Notes under the pieces: generated by a model | Database searches by the model: none | What the model saw: the letters and a program-made list of their open reading frames with translations, nothing else | Told to the model about the DNA's origin: nothing | Position numbers and translations under genes: made by a program | Assembly (NCBI GenBank): GCA_002840535.1 | Contig: PHBH01000046.1 | Span: forward strand, 1-56,370 | DNA length: 56,370 nt | Direction: 5' to 3' | Origin: Deltaproteobacteria bacterium HGW-Deltaproteobacteria-15 | GTDB lineage: Bacteria > Desulfobacterota > DSM-4660 > Desulfatiglandales > HGW-15 | In this document: positions 32,940-41,717 of the stretch, piece after piece | How the letters are laid out: each line of letters begins with the position of its first letter | How positions within the stretch are numbered: position 1 is the first letter of the stretch

Positions 32940-33135
32940 CGCACCGGTTCACCTATCCACATCAGGCAGGTCTTCTGACTCCCCCTCCCCTCCAGCGGCC
33001 TTCCCACTCCTCTTGAGGAACAGTGGCACTCATTGCTGAAAGGGTCCCCTTTTCACAATTCAGAAAAGGGAGGGGTCACAGCGGCGGGACCGTTCCCGAT
33101 TTGCACGGGATTCCCTATTAAACAACGTTGTACCT
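32940..33135 (-). promoter_or_regulatory. Cobalamin riboswitch
   Basis: On the minus strand the aptamer landmarks appear in order: GGGAATCCCGTGCAAATC, CCCGCCGCTGTGA, GCCACTG, GGGAAGG and the B12 box AGTCAGAAGACCTGCC (32965-32980). Binding of adenosylcobalamin or a related corrinoid would favour the terminator at 32855 and stop transcription of the small gene, cbiK and porin. Confidence 0.92.
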
Positions 33136-33202
33136 GATGGTTAATACCGCATTGACGCTGTGTATTGCCTTACCTTAACCTTCTTGATCTTGTCAAGAGG
33201 AT

Positions 33203-35143
33203 TTAATAATCCACCGATGGGAAGAGTCTCCTGTCCGTGTGCGGCAGAAACATGGCCGCAATATACTCATCCATGAAGGGCTGATAATTGGAGAGCTCGA
33301 TGTTGGTCATGCTCCTTGCGATCTGCCTTGCCCGTTCAAAACCGTGGGTGGACAGCAGACACATGCGGGCTCCCATCAGGGAACTGTTGCCGATGAATTT
33401 GATTCTGGATCGATCGATGTCGGGCAACAGACCGATGCCGATGGCCTTGGGAATGTCCAGATAACTCCCGAACCCTCCTGCCACAAAAATGGTTTCCACA
33501 TCCTGAAATTTCACGCCCACATAATCGAGGAGGGACTTGATCGCTGCAAACACAGCGCCTTTTGATCGTATGAGATGCTGGATGTCGGACTGGGTAATGA
33601 CGAGTTCACTTCCGATTTCCGTCTCTTCCGCCGGTGCAAGGATAAACGAGATCTCGCCGTCCTTCTCCAGCATACTTCCATGATCGGAAGCCAGGGCAAA
33701 CTTGCCGTCTCCGACGATAATGTGATTCCGGGCAAGTTCAAAGAGGCAATCGATGAGCCCTGATCCGCAAATCCCCTTCACCTTCGACTTGCCTATGGTC
33801 TGGTAACGAACGCGCCCGTCTGAGATCATCACCTTCTCAACAGCGCCCCCGGTCGCACGCATTCCATGCTTGATCCCCCCGCCCTCAAAGGCCGGACCCG
33901 CGGAAGCCGAGCAGCAGACCATCCATTCATTGTTGCCGACCGCGATTTCCCCGTTTGTGCCCACATCGATCAGAACCCTGATCTCCGGTCGATCGGCCAT
34001 TCCACATGCCAGGACGCCTGCGACGATATCCCCCCCTACATAGCTTGCCACACCCGGAATCAACTCCAGGATTCCCTTGGGATGAATGTTGAGGCCGAGC
34101 TCTTTGGCAGGAATTTGAGGGTAAAAATTAGCCGTGGGCACATAGGGGTCGAGACGTATGGAACAGGGGATGAGGGACAGGAGCAAATGGCTCATGGTGG
34201 TGTTCCCAGCGGCCACCACGCAGATAATCTGCTCAGGATGAATCCCTTTTTCCTTTGTCAGTTTGTCGATGAGCTGATTGATGTTCCCGACGACCGCATT
34301 GTGCAGAGAATCGAGCCCTCCCTCTTTATCGCAGGCATAAATCATTCTCGAAATGACGTCCTCTCCATAGTGAGCCTGCTGATTGTGACTTCCCGCCACG
34401 CCGAGAACACTTCCGGATTTGAGGTGGATCAACTGTGCGACTACCGTGGTGGTGCCCACATCCACAGCCAGAGCGTAGTTTTCCTCTGTCGTATCCCCCG
34501 GCTCCACCTGCAGTATTTTCAGCATGTCTCCATGTTTGGCCAGGGTGGTTGTGACCTTCCACTGGTTCTCTCGAAGCTTCAGCGCCAGTCCCTGAAGACA
34601 TCCCAGGGAGATTTCGAAATCCTTGTACTCTGTTTTCCTCTTCAGCTCCCTGACGATTCGATCCATATCGCTGACATTGTCTTCAAGCGTCGGAGGATTG
34701 AGCTCAAGATGAATCTTCTGCACCAGAGGTTCGTAGAGGCTCACCGGATCGGCCGAGACCCGATGGAGCGATATCTTCGCAGGTTCGCTGTAATCCACCG
34801 GTATCCCGTCGAGCAGGATTTGGGATTCCTGCAAAATGGATTCGGCCGGGATAAGGATCTCCAGGTCCGAGTTCACCCGCGTCTGGCATGACAGGACATA
34901 TCCTTCCCTGATTTCATCCCCGGACAAAATGCTGATAGAGTGCTTGTCCGCATGAATCTTCCCGTTCAGCACCCTGACACGACATTTCCCGCAAACCCCT
35001 TTCCCTCCGCAGGAGTTGCTGAGGGGTACGCCGGCTTTTGCCGCAGCTTCCATGAGGGTCGTTCCCGTTTCCACCTGAACCGTCTTCTCTTCCGGAAAAA
35101 ACTTTACCTGGTTAAATCCCATAACGGCTTTCATCCCCCACAT
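33203..35143 (-). CDS. RACo-type reductive activator of corrinoid proteins
   Basis: A 646-residue protein with an N-terminal 2Fe-2S ferredoxin domain (CGGKGVCGKC, then LSCQTRV), a linker, and an ASKHA-type ATPase (DUF4445; YALAVDVGTTTVVAQL, VLIDVGTNGEIAVGN, IFVAGGFGSY). It reduces Co(II) corrinoids to Co(I) in corrinoid-dependent methyl transfer, with ATP. The start could be ATG at 35143 or at 35122/35134; the last is preceded by GGGGGATG. Located upstream of the cobalamin riboswitch, consistent with corrinoid use. The partner methyltransferase is not in the window. Confidence 0.9.
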   Translation of the reverse strand: MWGMKAVMGFNQVKFFPEEKTVQVETGTTLMEAAAKAGVPLSNSCGGKGVCGKCRVRVLNGKIHADKHSISILSGDEIREGYVLSCQTRVNSDLEILIPAESILQESQILLDGIPVDYSEPAKISLHRVSADPVSLYEPLVQKIHLELNPPTLEDNVSDMDRIVRELKRKTEYKDFEISLGCLQGLALKLRENQWKVTTTLAKHGDMLKILQVEPGDTTEENYALAVDVGTTTVVAQLIHLKSGSVLGVAGSHNQQAHYGEDVISRMIYACDKEGGLDSLHNAVVGNINQLIDKLTKEKGIHPEQIICVVAAGNTTMSHLLLSLIPCSIRLDPYVPTANFYPQIPAKELGLNIHPKGILELIPGVASYVGGDIVAGVLACGMADRPEIRVLIDVGTNGEIAVGNNEWMVCCSASAGPAFEGGGIKHGMRATGGAVEKVMISDGRVRYQTIGKSKVKGICGSGLIDCLFELARNHIIVGDGKFALASDHGSMLEKDGEISFILAPAEETEIGSELVITQSDIQHLIRSKGAVFAAIKSLLDYVGVKFQDVETIFVAGGFGSYLDIPKAIGIGLLPDIDRSRIKFIGNSSLMGARMCLLSTHGFERARQIARSMTNIELSNYQPFMDEYIAAMFLPHTDRRLFPSVDY

Positions 35144-35444
35144 TTTCTATTTCGGGCCAAGAGGCGGTTCCTCTCGAAATTCCCCTTCTAAGCGTACCAC
35201 CTCCATGAGCCGTTGTTCTATAAGATTTTTCATTGGCCAGTAGATCACCGCGCTGAAATACCTGAGCTGGACCCTTTGGAGAAGAGGATACGATGGAATT
35301 CAGGAACCGCATTCGTGGAGAGATAAGAGAAGGATCACCGCCGATGTAAGCTGAATACTCGAGCGCCACAATCTTTATGCGCAGGGTGGAATCCGGGTCC
35401 AGCAATCGGGTAGGAGAGCCAACGAGTGTCGAGGAAGCTCTCCC

Positions 35445-35837
35445 TCAGGCTGCTGATGGGCTATGTGCCCGAACTCTTGAGCGCGGGGCGTGAATTGCGC
35501 CGTATTCAGTTCTGGCATACAGCACCTTTCCTTCCTGCACAGCCGACCGCTCAATGGTGCCGACAATCTCTTTGCGCCACTCAAAGTCCTCGGGAGTAGT
35601 GACAATAATGTCCTTTGGAAGAGGAATGTCATGCAAGGCGACTCCGATCTCGACCATCTTGTCCCTCTTGGAGCCGGTTACAGGCATTACCACGAGCAGG
35701 TCCACGTCGCTGTCCGGCCCCGCATCGCCCCGCGCATGGGACCCGAAAAGAATGATCTTCTCCGGGCCGAATCGCTCGACGATGCGATGCACCATTTGCT
35801 GAATTTCCTTGCTGTGCTTGCTTTTTCGCTTTCCCAT
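35445..35837 (-). CDS. MNT-type nucleotidyltransferase-like protein
   Basis: A 130-residue minimal nucleotidyltransferase: KIILFGSHARGDAGPDSDVDLLVV holds the GSxxxRG and DxD motifs. The C-terminal tail (APRSRVRAHSPSAA) looks like run-off into non-coding sequence. Normally paired with a HEPN gene, but none is found next to it. The 300-nt stretch from 35144 to 35444 shows no convincing gene. Confidence 0.72.
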   Translation of the reverse strand: MGKRKSKHSKEIQQMVHRIVERFGPEKIILFGSHARGDAGPDSDVDLLVVMPVTGSKRDKMVEIGVALHDIPLPKDIIVTTPEDFEWRKEIVGTIERSAVQEGKVLYARTEYGAIHAPRSRVRAHSPSAA

Positions 35838-35979
35838 GTACTCAGCGACCCCAGAACCGTCAACACCCCAATGTCCTTAACCCCTCATCTCAGTCATGGA
35901 ACGGTGAATCGGTGTCTCAATACATGCCTGTTACAGGCGGGATCGAATTCTCACTGGATGTCGTCCCTATCCTTGCGGC

Positions 35980-36156
35980 CTATGCGTGGGTTGTCTTTCC
36001 GTCTGATTCTTCCATTATCTGCTTGAGCATAAGAAGGGACTGAGGGATGGCGCTCTTCCCCGAAGAGTTCGCCCCGAAGATTAAGGTAATCGGCCTGATC
36101 GGAATCTTTGCTTCTACAAAAACTTTGAAATTGGCGATCTCGTACTCTTTCAGCAT
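35980..36156 (-). pseudogene. Truncated AAA (OLD/DUF3696-like) ATPase
   Basis: MLKEYEIANFKVFVEAKIPI then ITLIFGANSSGKSAIPQSLL shows the N-terminal Walker A of an SMC/OLD-type AAA ATPase, then the frame stops 23 residues later. Full relatives are 400 or more residues long. The start overlaps the stop of the upstream ATPase (ATGCTGA at 36156-36150), so it was the next gene of the defence operon before truncation. Confidence 0.7.
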
Positions 36157-37757
36157 TTTCCACCCCGCGTCTGTTCCCTTTCCATGCATGCCAGCAACTC
36201 CAAACAGGTCATGATGGCAGCCACGGCAACGCCGAATTGAATACCCTGACCAGCCGCGTGCTCCGTACGGTTTCGGAAGGAATGGATGGCGTTCACGAGG
36301 GCGTAGGTGTCCTTTGAGGTAACCTTTGCCTTCGACTCGAAGCCATACACGCTGCCAGTGAGCAACTGAAGCAAGCCGACCTGCGGGCCACGGTCAGAAG
36401 GAACTACCCAAGAATTCCCGTACATCATTTCCTTGATGAATTTGTTACGATCCCTTGGGCTAGTTGTCCAGTAAGCGATGACCTCCGACGGTATGACGCG
36501 GTCCGTTCCAAGCTCGCGTTGCCAGATCAAGTCGAGCGCGCGTTCCTCGAGGCTCGTCAGGTTGTTCAGGGAAAATTCGGGCTCGTTCGGCAGAAAGTTG
36601 ATCGAAAGCTCTACGTAACGGTGCAGCCGGTCGTCAAAGGGAGAGATGTGGGCAAGGCGACGGTCGAGAAGACCACGGATGTTTGAACGGTACGCGTCCC
36701 ACGTTCCGAATAAGCGTGCCATACTCCCGCAATCCTGGCCTAGCCCTTTTACATGCTCCTCAAGCAGCCTGCATCCAGCCTGGAGCTTGCCGCCTAATTC
36801 CTTGGCGAATCCCTTCTCAACCAGGGCCGCCCTCTCCCCTTTGCCGGACTCGGCTATAGGCATTTCGCGACGGTCCACAAGTATCGCATAAAGGTCTTGA
36901 GCGCTGACCGGGCAGTCCTCCCAAAGGGTGGTTAGCATTGCAGACAATTTATCACACGTATTGGCCCCTGCTTGATTTACCATATCATTGTCTATCTGCC
37001 CGCTTCTATGTTCAGAGAAAATTTCATTGAGGACAGCAAACAGAAATGGCGGAAATCCGGCCGTCCAGTTGATCAACTCGCTCCGGGCGCCAGGCCGGAA
37101 ATCGAACACACTCAACCCAGCGAGTATCTCTTCGACATCTTGCTCGTCAAAAGTGCCAACCCGTACGATGCCTTGGAAGATTCCCCAAAAATCGCTCGTT
37201 CCCGACTTCTCGTCCCTTATCAACCGATGCAATTCCTTGCGGGAACTCACGACCAACCGAAAGCTTGGTTTCCGGCATAGTTCAGAAAGGTTGTCCCACA
37301 AGTTCCGTGTAAGTGTGCCGCTGGTCAATGGTTTGTCGAAACCATCCCATAGAATCAGGACTTTCTCGCCATCGTCATTTAGGGCATCCATGACTTCGCA
37401 GATCTCATCGTACTCATCGGACTCCACGCTCAGAAGGTGGTCTCCATAATCTTTATTCGTGGACCTAATTCCCTCGCCGAGTCTTTTGCAGAGGAGCCTC
37501 ATGAATTCCTCGTCCGACCTTGGTGTCTGGTGTCCAAGGTCCCATCTGACGACCGCGCAGTAAGGCGAGCCTTTAGTGCGCATCTGCTGTTCTAGCGCCT
37601 TCATCAGTACGCTTTTGCCAGAGAACCGTGGCCCCACTATTGAAAGGTGGCTGGGCGTTTTTTTGGTTAGTCCGCTCTTAAGTCGCTGCATGATCCTTGC
37701 GCGGCCGAGCATTGGTGGAATCTCAGCCCCTAAAATCGGAAACCTCAAATCACTCAT
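36150..37757 (-). CDS. AAA/STAND-type ATPase of the defence operon
   Basis: A 535-residue ATPase. GPRFSGKSVLMKALE is the Walker A (about residue 42), VLILWDGFDK the Walker B-like segment (about 131). The middle region ELINWTAGFPPFLFAVLNEI resembles the winged-helix or lid parts of STAND ATPases. The C-terminal 150 residues (VTSKDTYALVNAIHSFRNRTEHAAGQG) are a helical domain, possibly a HEPN-like or DNA-binding part. Start at 37757 overlaps the stop of the 1320-residue fusion protein (ATGAGTGA), after GGAGGACCACC. Function unknown. Confidence 0.8.
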   Translation of the reverse strand: MSDLRFPILGAEIPPMLGRARIMQRLKSGLTKKTPSHLSIVGPRFSGKSVLMKALEQQMRTKGSPYCAVVRWDLGHQTPRSDEEFMRLLCKRLGEGIRSTNKDYGDHLLSVESDEYDEICEVMDALNDDGEKVLILWDGFDKPLTSGTLTRNLWDNLSELCRKPSFRLVVSSRKELHRLIRDEKSGTSDFWGIFQGIVRVGTFDEQDVEEILAGLSVFDFRPGARSELINWTAGFPPFLFAVLNEIFSEHRSGQIDNDMVNQAGANTCDKLSAMLTTLWEDCPVSAQDLYAILVDRREMPIAESGKGERAALVEKGFAKELGGKLQAGCRLLEEHVKGLGQDCGSMARLFGTWDAYRSNIRGLLDRRLAHISPFDDRLHRYVELSINFLPNEPEFSLNNLTSLEERALDLIWQRELGTDRVIPSEVIAYWTTSPRDRNKFIKEMMYGNSWVVPSDRGPQVGLLQLLTGSVYGFESKAKVTSKDTYALVNAIHSFRNRTEHAAGQGIQFGVAVAAIMTCLELLACMEREQTRGGKC

Positions 37758-40700
37758 GGTGGTCCTCCGTTTCCAACCTTGCTTTGCGTAGAACGACTGC
37801 AAAATCTTGTTGATCTTTGACCCAAGTTCCCATCAGCGGAATAGAAAGAGCATAGTGACCACCACCCACATCTTCCACAAGTTCGATGAGTTCAAGCTCT
37901 CTCAGAAACTCTAGGTCGGCAATCAATGTTTCATCATTAACCTGAATACCGTAACCGAGTAGTCGTTCCTGCATTACCCCAAGCCGCAGAGGATCGGGGC
38001 CAGTTGCCTCCTTGTGGCAAAGCGCTAGAATGAATCGCCGGCGGTTGGACGCGGCATAGTCCCACAAGTTAGCGAAGTGCTCATTATCCTCCACGAGGGC
38101 CTTACTGGCCTGATCCACCAGATCTAGGGTCACCGACCTGATTTTCAACTGTGCTGCGATGTCGAAGACGCGGTTACACAGGCATTGTAGGAGGTAAGGC
38201 TGTCCCGCGGTAAGGTAAATTGCCCATTCAACGGCCTCTCCGGCATACGCAAGACGTCCCTTGACCGGTTCGGTGATCAGTCGCCTGGCTGGTTCTTGGG
38301 GCAAGGATGTCACTGAGAAACGTGTACCAAGTCCAAAGAGCGCAGACCAGTACTCCTCACGAAGTCGCTTTAGGCGTCGCGATCCTGTAAGGATAGCAGA
38401 GATACGAGGGTAGGACTGGACGAGATATCGAATATTCTCTGGAACTTGAGGTGACGTTACTTTATTATCAATGCCCTCCTGAAGCTTGTCAAACTCATCA
38501 AGCATTAATAGTAACCCAAGGTGTCTTTCTTCAAGCTCCTCCAAGACGAACTCAATGTAGTCACAGAGATCCGAGAAGGGCGACTCCTCACTAATGGACT
38601 CGCGACTGGCTGTACCAAAACGCTTTCGATCATCAATGTTCAGCTTAGGGCCTTGTGGCGGCAATTCACCATTGGGCAAAGAGATTCGCTTATCAACGCC
38701 TTTATAGATAGCCTTCGATACACATTCGGCAATTAACCGGAAAACTTCGGCCGTTGGAACTCCTGTATCCTTGTCACTGCCCTTTGGTTTCTGGAGACTA
38801 CAGTAGACTCCCAACCAGCCAGGCACAGCATCTGGGCCCTCTAGGTGCCATAATATGGAAGTCTTTCCGGAACGCCGATTCCCTTCAAGTAACACAACAT
38901 TTCCACTTCGAACCACCTGTCTGCTGATCTGGGCCAATAATTCTTCCCGGCCAAAGAACACGTCGTCTCGCGAGGGTTTGACAGGATCACCAGTAACGTA
39001 AGGACTGCCACCAAGCTCCGTTCCAGTTCTTTCTAGATCAGGAGTCGGTTCGATGATATCAAGGGCAATGTCACGCGAGCCATTGACTCTCTGCCCGTCC
39101 AGTGTCGATGCTGCCCAATTTGCCCTCAGTGCGAAAGCTCCCATAGCCTTGGGAGTTAGACCAGCCAGATTGATGCTTGCCTCCGAGTTCTCCGCAAGAT
39201 AGCTGAACTTACCATGCCCCCAGTCAGGCGTCGTCGTTATGCTCAGGTCACGAAGCGGCAAAGGCCCCTGGTTGTGGACTTTGAGAGAGATCTCAACCTG
39301 CTTCCCAGCTTGCAGCACTCCCACATCCGCTTGTAGGACTAGTCTCACACTATTCATGAGTGCCGAGACCGCCACGTCCAGCCACGTAGCGATCAGTTGC
39401 GTCAAGCGTCGAGCCTTGGCTTCAATTGGCAATTGCCCTGCAATTCTCAGAACCGCATCCTTTAAGGAGCGAGCAGATTCTTGCAGCACACTGAGCAGGC
39501 CTGGACCAAGTGGGAGATCGCGCACTCCATGTAAGACGGTCATGGCGTCGCTGAATTGAACAACCCACGCGACGAGAGGGCTTTCTGGCTGGCGGCCATG
39601 CACGGTTTCATTACGAATGGGTAAGACTTCCCTGGTCAGATGATCCAAAATGGAAAAATCCAACGGATCATTCATCGAATCTACTGCAACGGGTAGGACC
39701 TGGACAGCCTTCTCAACCCACTCAGCAATGGGGTCTCTTTCGCCTTCCGTGAGAAGCTGAGATAAGAAGCCCAGCATATCGATGCCATGTTCGCGGCATT
39801 GATTGGCCACTCGATGCTGAATCTGCATGGGTGGACACGGCACAGGGAGGTCTTCAATGTCGCGTCTCGACAGGTGCCGGACGGATGTCCCACGCGCCTT
39901 ATCGTCAAGCCATGCTTGGCACTCAGCGCTATTGAGGTAGGCTAGGAGGTAGTGAGGATCGAGGCTCCATTGATTTGCCTGGAGAACGAAAAAGCCACTA
40001 GCGGCGATGGCACCAATCCCACCGTTACGCACAATGCCAGCCTTGCCGATGGTGCCTGATTTGGAGAGGAGTATATCTCCCGCGCGCAGTTTCCACTTGG
40101 GATCCAGGCGGGCAGCCCCGTCCTCAGTTAACCACAATGAACCTTTCGTAACCTGATCTTGCTGCACGTCTCTGATTCGAATGTAAGGGATAGCATTGCC
40201 ATCAAACATTGATGTCTGACGAAGCCTTTGCTTCTCTTCAGGAAAGAGCCCCGGCTGCTTAGGAGGTCTCAAGAAAGCTGGAGGAGTATTCGAAAGATGC
40301 TCTTGCTTGATGACTTGGCCACTGTAAATACTACAGAACGCTCGGAGCGGGCTTACTGGGGTCTTTGATCGTAACGCTTGTAGCATGCTGACAAGGTCGC
40401 TCTTATCAATTCGCCGGGGAGTTATGTCCCAATCGATTTCTGCCAGGTCCTCAATACCAATATCCCAACTGTGCTTTCCTGGTTCGGGGGCTCTTATTTC
40501 ACTCCGGAGCTGTTTTGCCAACTCAGTGCGAATGGTGGCGGGCTGTCGGCCCCTGCTCTTCTCGAAGAAAGGCTCAGCGTCTACCATCCGAATGCGGTTC
40601 GTTGAGCCACCCCGCCTCAGCACTAGCACGCTGCCTTGAATGCCCGTGTATGGCAGAAACACACCTTGAGGCAAAGAAACCACTGCATCCATAGTGTGCT

Positions 40701-41712
40701 GCTCCAGCAGCATGCGGCGCAGGCGCTGTTCCCGACCGCGACGGAACAGGATGCCCTGTGGGACAACAATAACCGCTCGACCCTGGGGCCGAAGCATCGA
40801 AAGAGCGTGCTGGATGAATAGCCCTGTGGCATCTGTGGTTCGAACGGGAAAGTGATCAAGACCCGACGCATCAACCCGCAGCCCCCACGGGGGATTTGCC
40901 AGGACCACGTCAAAACCATCGCGTTGCGGATTGTTCAGAGGTATCCTTTCCAGACTGTTGCCCAACTCAAGTTGAGGATCGGCGATACCTCCGAGAGCCA
41001 GCCTGGTCAGACCGATGAGGTAGGCTTCGGGGTTGCGTTCCACACCGGAAATCATCAACCCTGGAGCCCCACTGCGCAATAATTGATTTTTCTCCTTGCG
41101 CAAAACATAGTCACATGCGGCAGTGAGCAGTCCACCCGATCCAAAGCATGGGTCGTAGACGCGCTCGCCGGCAGCAGGGGCTGCTATTTCGACAAGGAGC
41201 CGGGCAATGACATCCGGCGTGCGAAACTCACCTGAGAATCTGTCCGGTAACCTACTCAGAACCGCGTCGAAGACATCCAGCAGTGTTCGGCGGTCGCTCA
41301 GCGTCTCGAAAGGTTGGTCAGCGAGCCACCCGACCAGTTCACTCAGCGACCGCGGTGACAGCCTCCCCAAGTACTTTACTGCCGGTAAAGCACGGTGCAA
41401 GTTGACAGCAAGCGGGTTGTATAGGGAATTGCTCAGCCCCTCCAAAGCCTGTGGAAGCCGATCAGCAAATACCCCTGACAACTCATCCGGAGGAAAGGCA
41501 TGCCAGGACCGAAAATGCATCGAGGGGGACAACGCCGGCCTGTATTCAGCGCCATCAAACGCGGCAATCGCTTCCTGTTCAGCATCTTGGAAATCGACCC
41601 AGCGCAGGTAGATCAGGGCAGCAAGTGCCACTCCCACTTGATGACCACGAATATCATCGTGGAGGTGGTCGAGCACTTTCAAGATTCCTGATTGAGAAGA
41701 GACCTCGGCCAC
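37750..41712 (-). CDS. HsdM-HsdS-ATPase fusion protein (1320 residues)
   Basis: Residues about 1-160 are a helical N-terminus, then a methyltransferase with SAM motif DPCFGSGGLLTA (about 184) and catalytic NPPWG (about 275). A type I specificity-like part follows (about 455-650: GDILLSKSGTIGKAGIV, HLSRRDIEDLPVPCPPMQIQ). A linker with an Ig-like or beta-rich segment (KVHNQGPLPLRDLSITTTPD) leads to an ATPase (about 905-1320) with Walker A LEGNRRSGKTSIL (about 942) and Walker B LLLMLDEFDKL (about 1065). The start is GTG at 41712 after GGGGAG. It directly follows hsdS, in addition to a complete HsdM/S pair. A combination of methylase, specificity and ATPase modules in one chain is unusual. It could be a second methylation unit that senses or acts on the same system. 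Confidence 0.86.
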   Translation of the reverse strand: MAEVSSQSGILKVLDHLHDDIRGHQVGVALAALIYLRWVDFQDAEQEAIAAFDGAEYRPALSPSMHFRSWHAFPPDELSGVFADRLPQALEGLSNSLYNPLAVNLHRALPAVKYLGRLSPRSLSELVGWLADQPFETLSDRRTLLDVFDAVLSRLPDRFSGEFRTPDVIARLLVEIAAPAAGERVYDPCFGSGGLLTAACDYVLRKEKNQLLRSGAPGLMISGVERNPEAYLIGLTRLALGGIADPQLELGNSLERIPLNNPQRDGFDVVLANPPWGLRVDASGLDHFPVRTTDATGLFIQHALSMLRPQGRAVIVVPQGILFRRGREQRLRRMLLEQHTMDAVVSLPQGVFLPYTGIQGSVLVLRRGGSTNRIRMVDAEPFFEKSRGRQPATIRTELAKQLRSEIRAPEPGKHSWDIGIEDLAEIDWDITPRRIDKSDLVSMLQALRSKTPVSPLRAFCSIYSGQVIKQEHLSNTPPAFLRPPKQPGLFPEEKQRLRQTSMFDGNAIPYIRIRDVQQDQVTKGSLWLTEDGAARLDPKWKLRAGDILLSKSGTIGKAGIVRNGGIGAIAASGFFVLQANQWSLDPHYLLAYLNSAECQAWLDDKARGTSVRHLSRRDIEDLPVPCPPMQIQHRVANQCREHGIDMLGFLSQLLTEGERDPIAEWVEKAVQVLPVAVDSMNDPLDFSILDHLTREVLPIRNETVHGRQPESPLVAWVVQFSDAMTVLHGVRDLPLGPGLLSVLQESARSLKDAVLRIAGQLPIEAKARRLTQLIATWLDVAVSALMNSVRLVLQADVGVLQAGKQVEISLKVHNQGPLPLRDLSITTTPDWGHGKFSYLAENSEASINLAGLTPKAMGAFALRANWAASTLDGQRVNGSRDIALDIIEPTPDLERTGTELGGSPYVTGDPVKPSRDDVFFGREELLAQISRQVVRSGNVVLLEGNRRSGKTSILWHLEGPDAVPGWLGVYCSLQKPKGSDKDTGVPTAEVFRLIAECVSKAIYKGVDKRISLPNGELPPQGPKLNIDDRKRFGTASRESISEESPFSDLCDYIEFVLEELEERHLGLLLMLDEFDKLQEGIDNKVTSPQVPENIRYLVQSYPRISAILTGSRRLKRLREEYWSALFGLGTRFSVTSLPQEPARRLITEPVKGRLAYAGEAVEWAIYLTAGQPYLLQCLCNRVFDIAAQLKIRSVTLDLVDQASKALVEDNEHFANLWDYAASNRRRFILALCHKEATGPDPLRLGVMQERLLGYGIQVNDETLIADLEFLRELELIELVEDVGGGHYALSIPLMGTWVKDQQDFAVVLRKARLETEDHHE

Positions 41713-41717
41713 GATCG

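Noticed and set aside
33866..34891. Plus-strand frame opposite the RACo-like gene
   Set aside because: Antisense to a strongly conserved protein.
35112..35405. 97-codon minus-strand frame between RACo and MNT genes
   Set aside because: No motif, poor start and composition like non-coding sequence.
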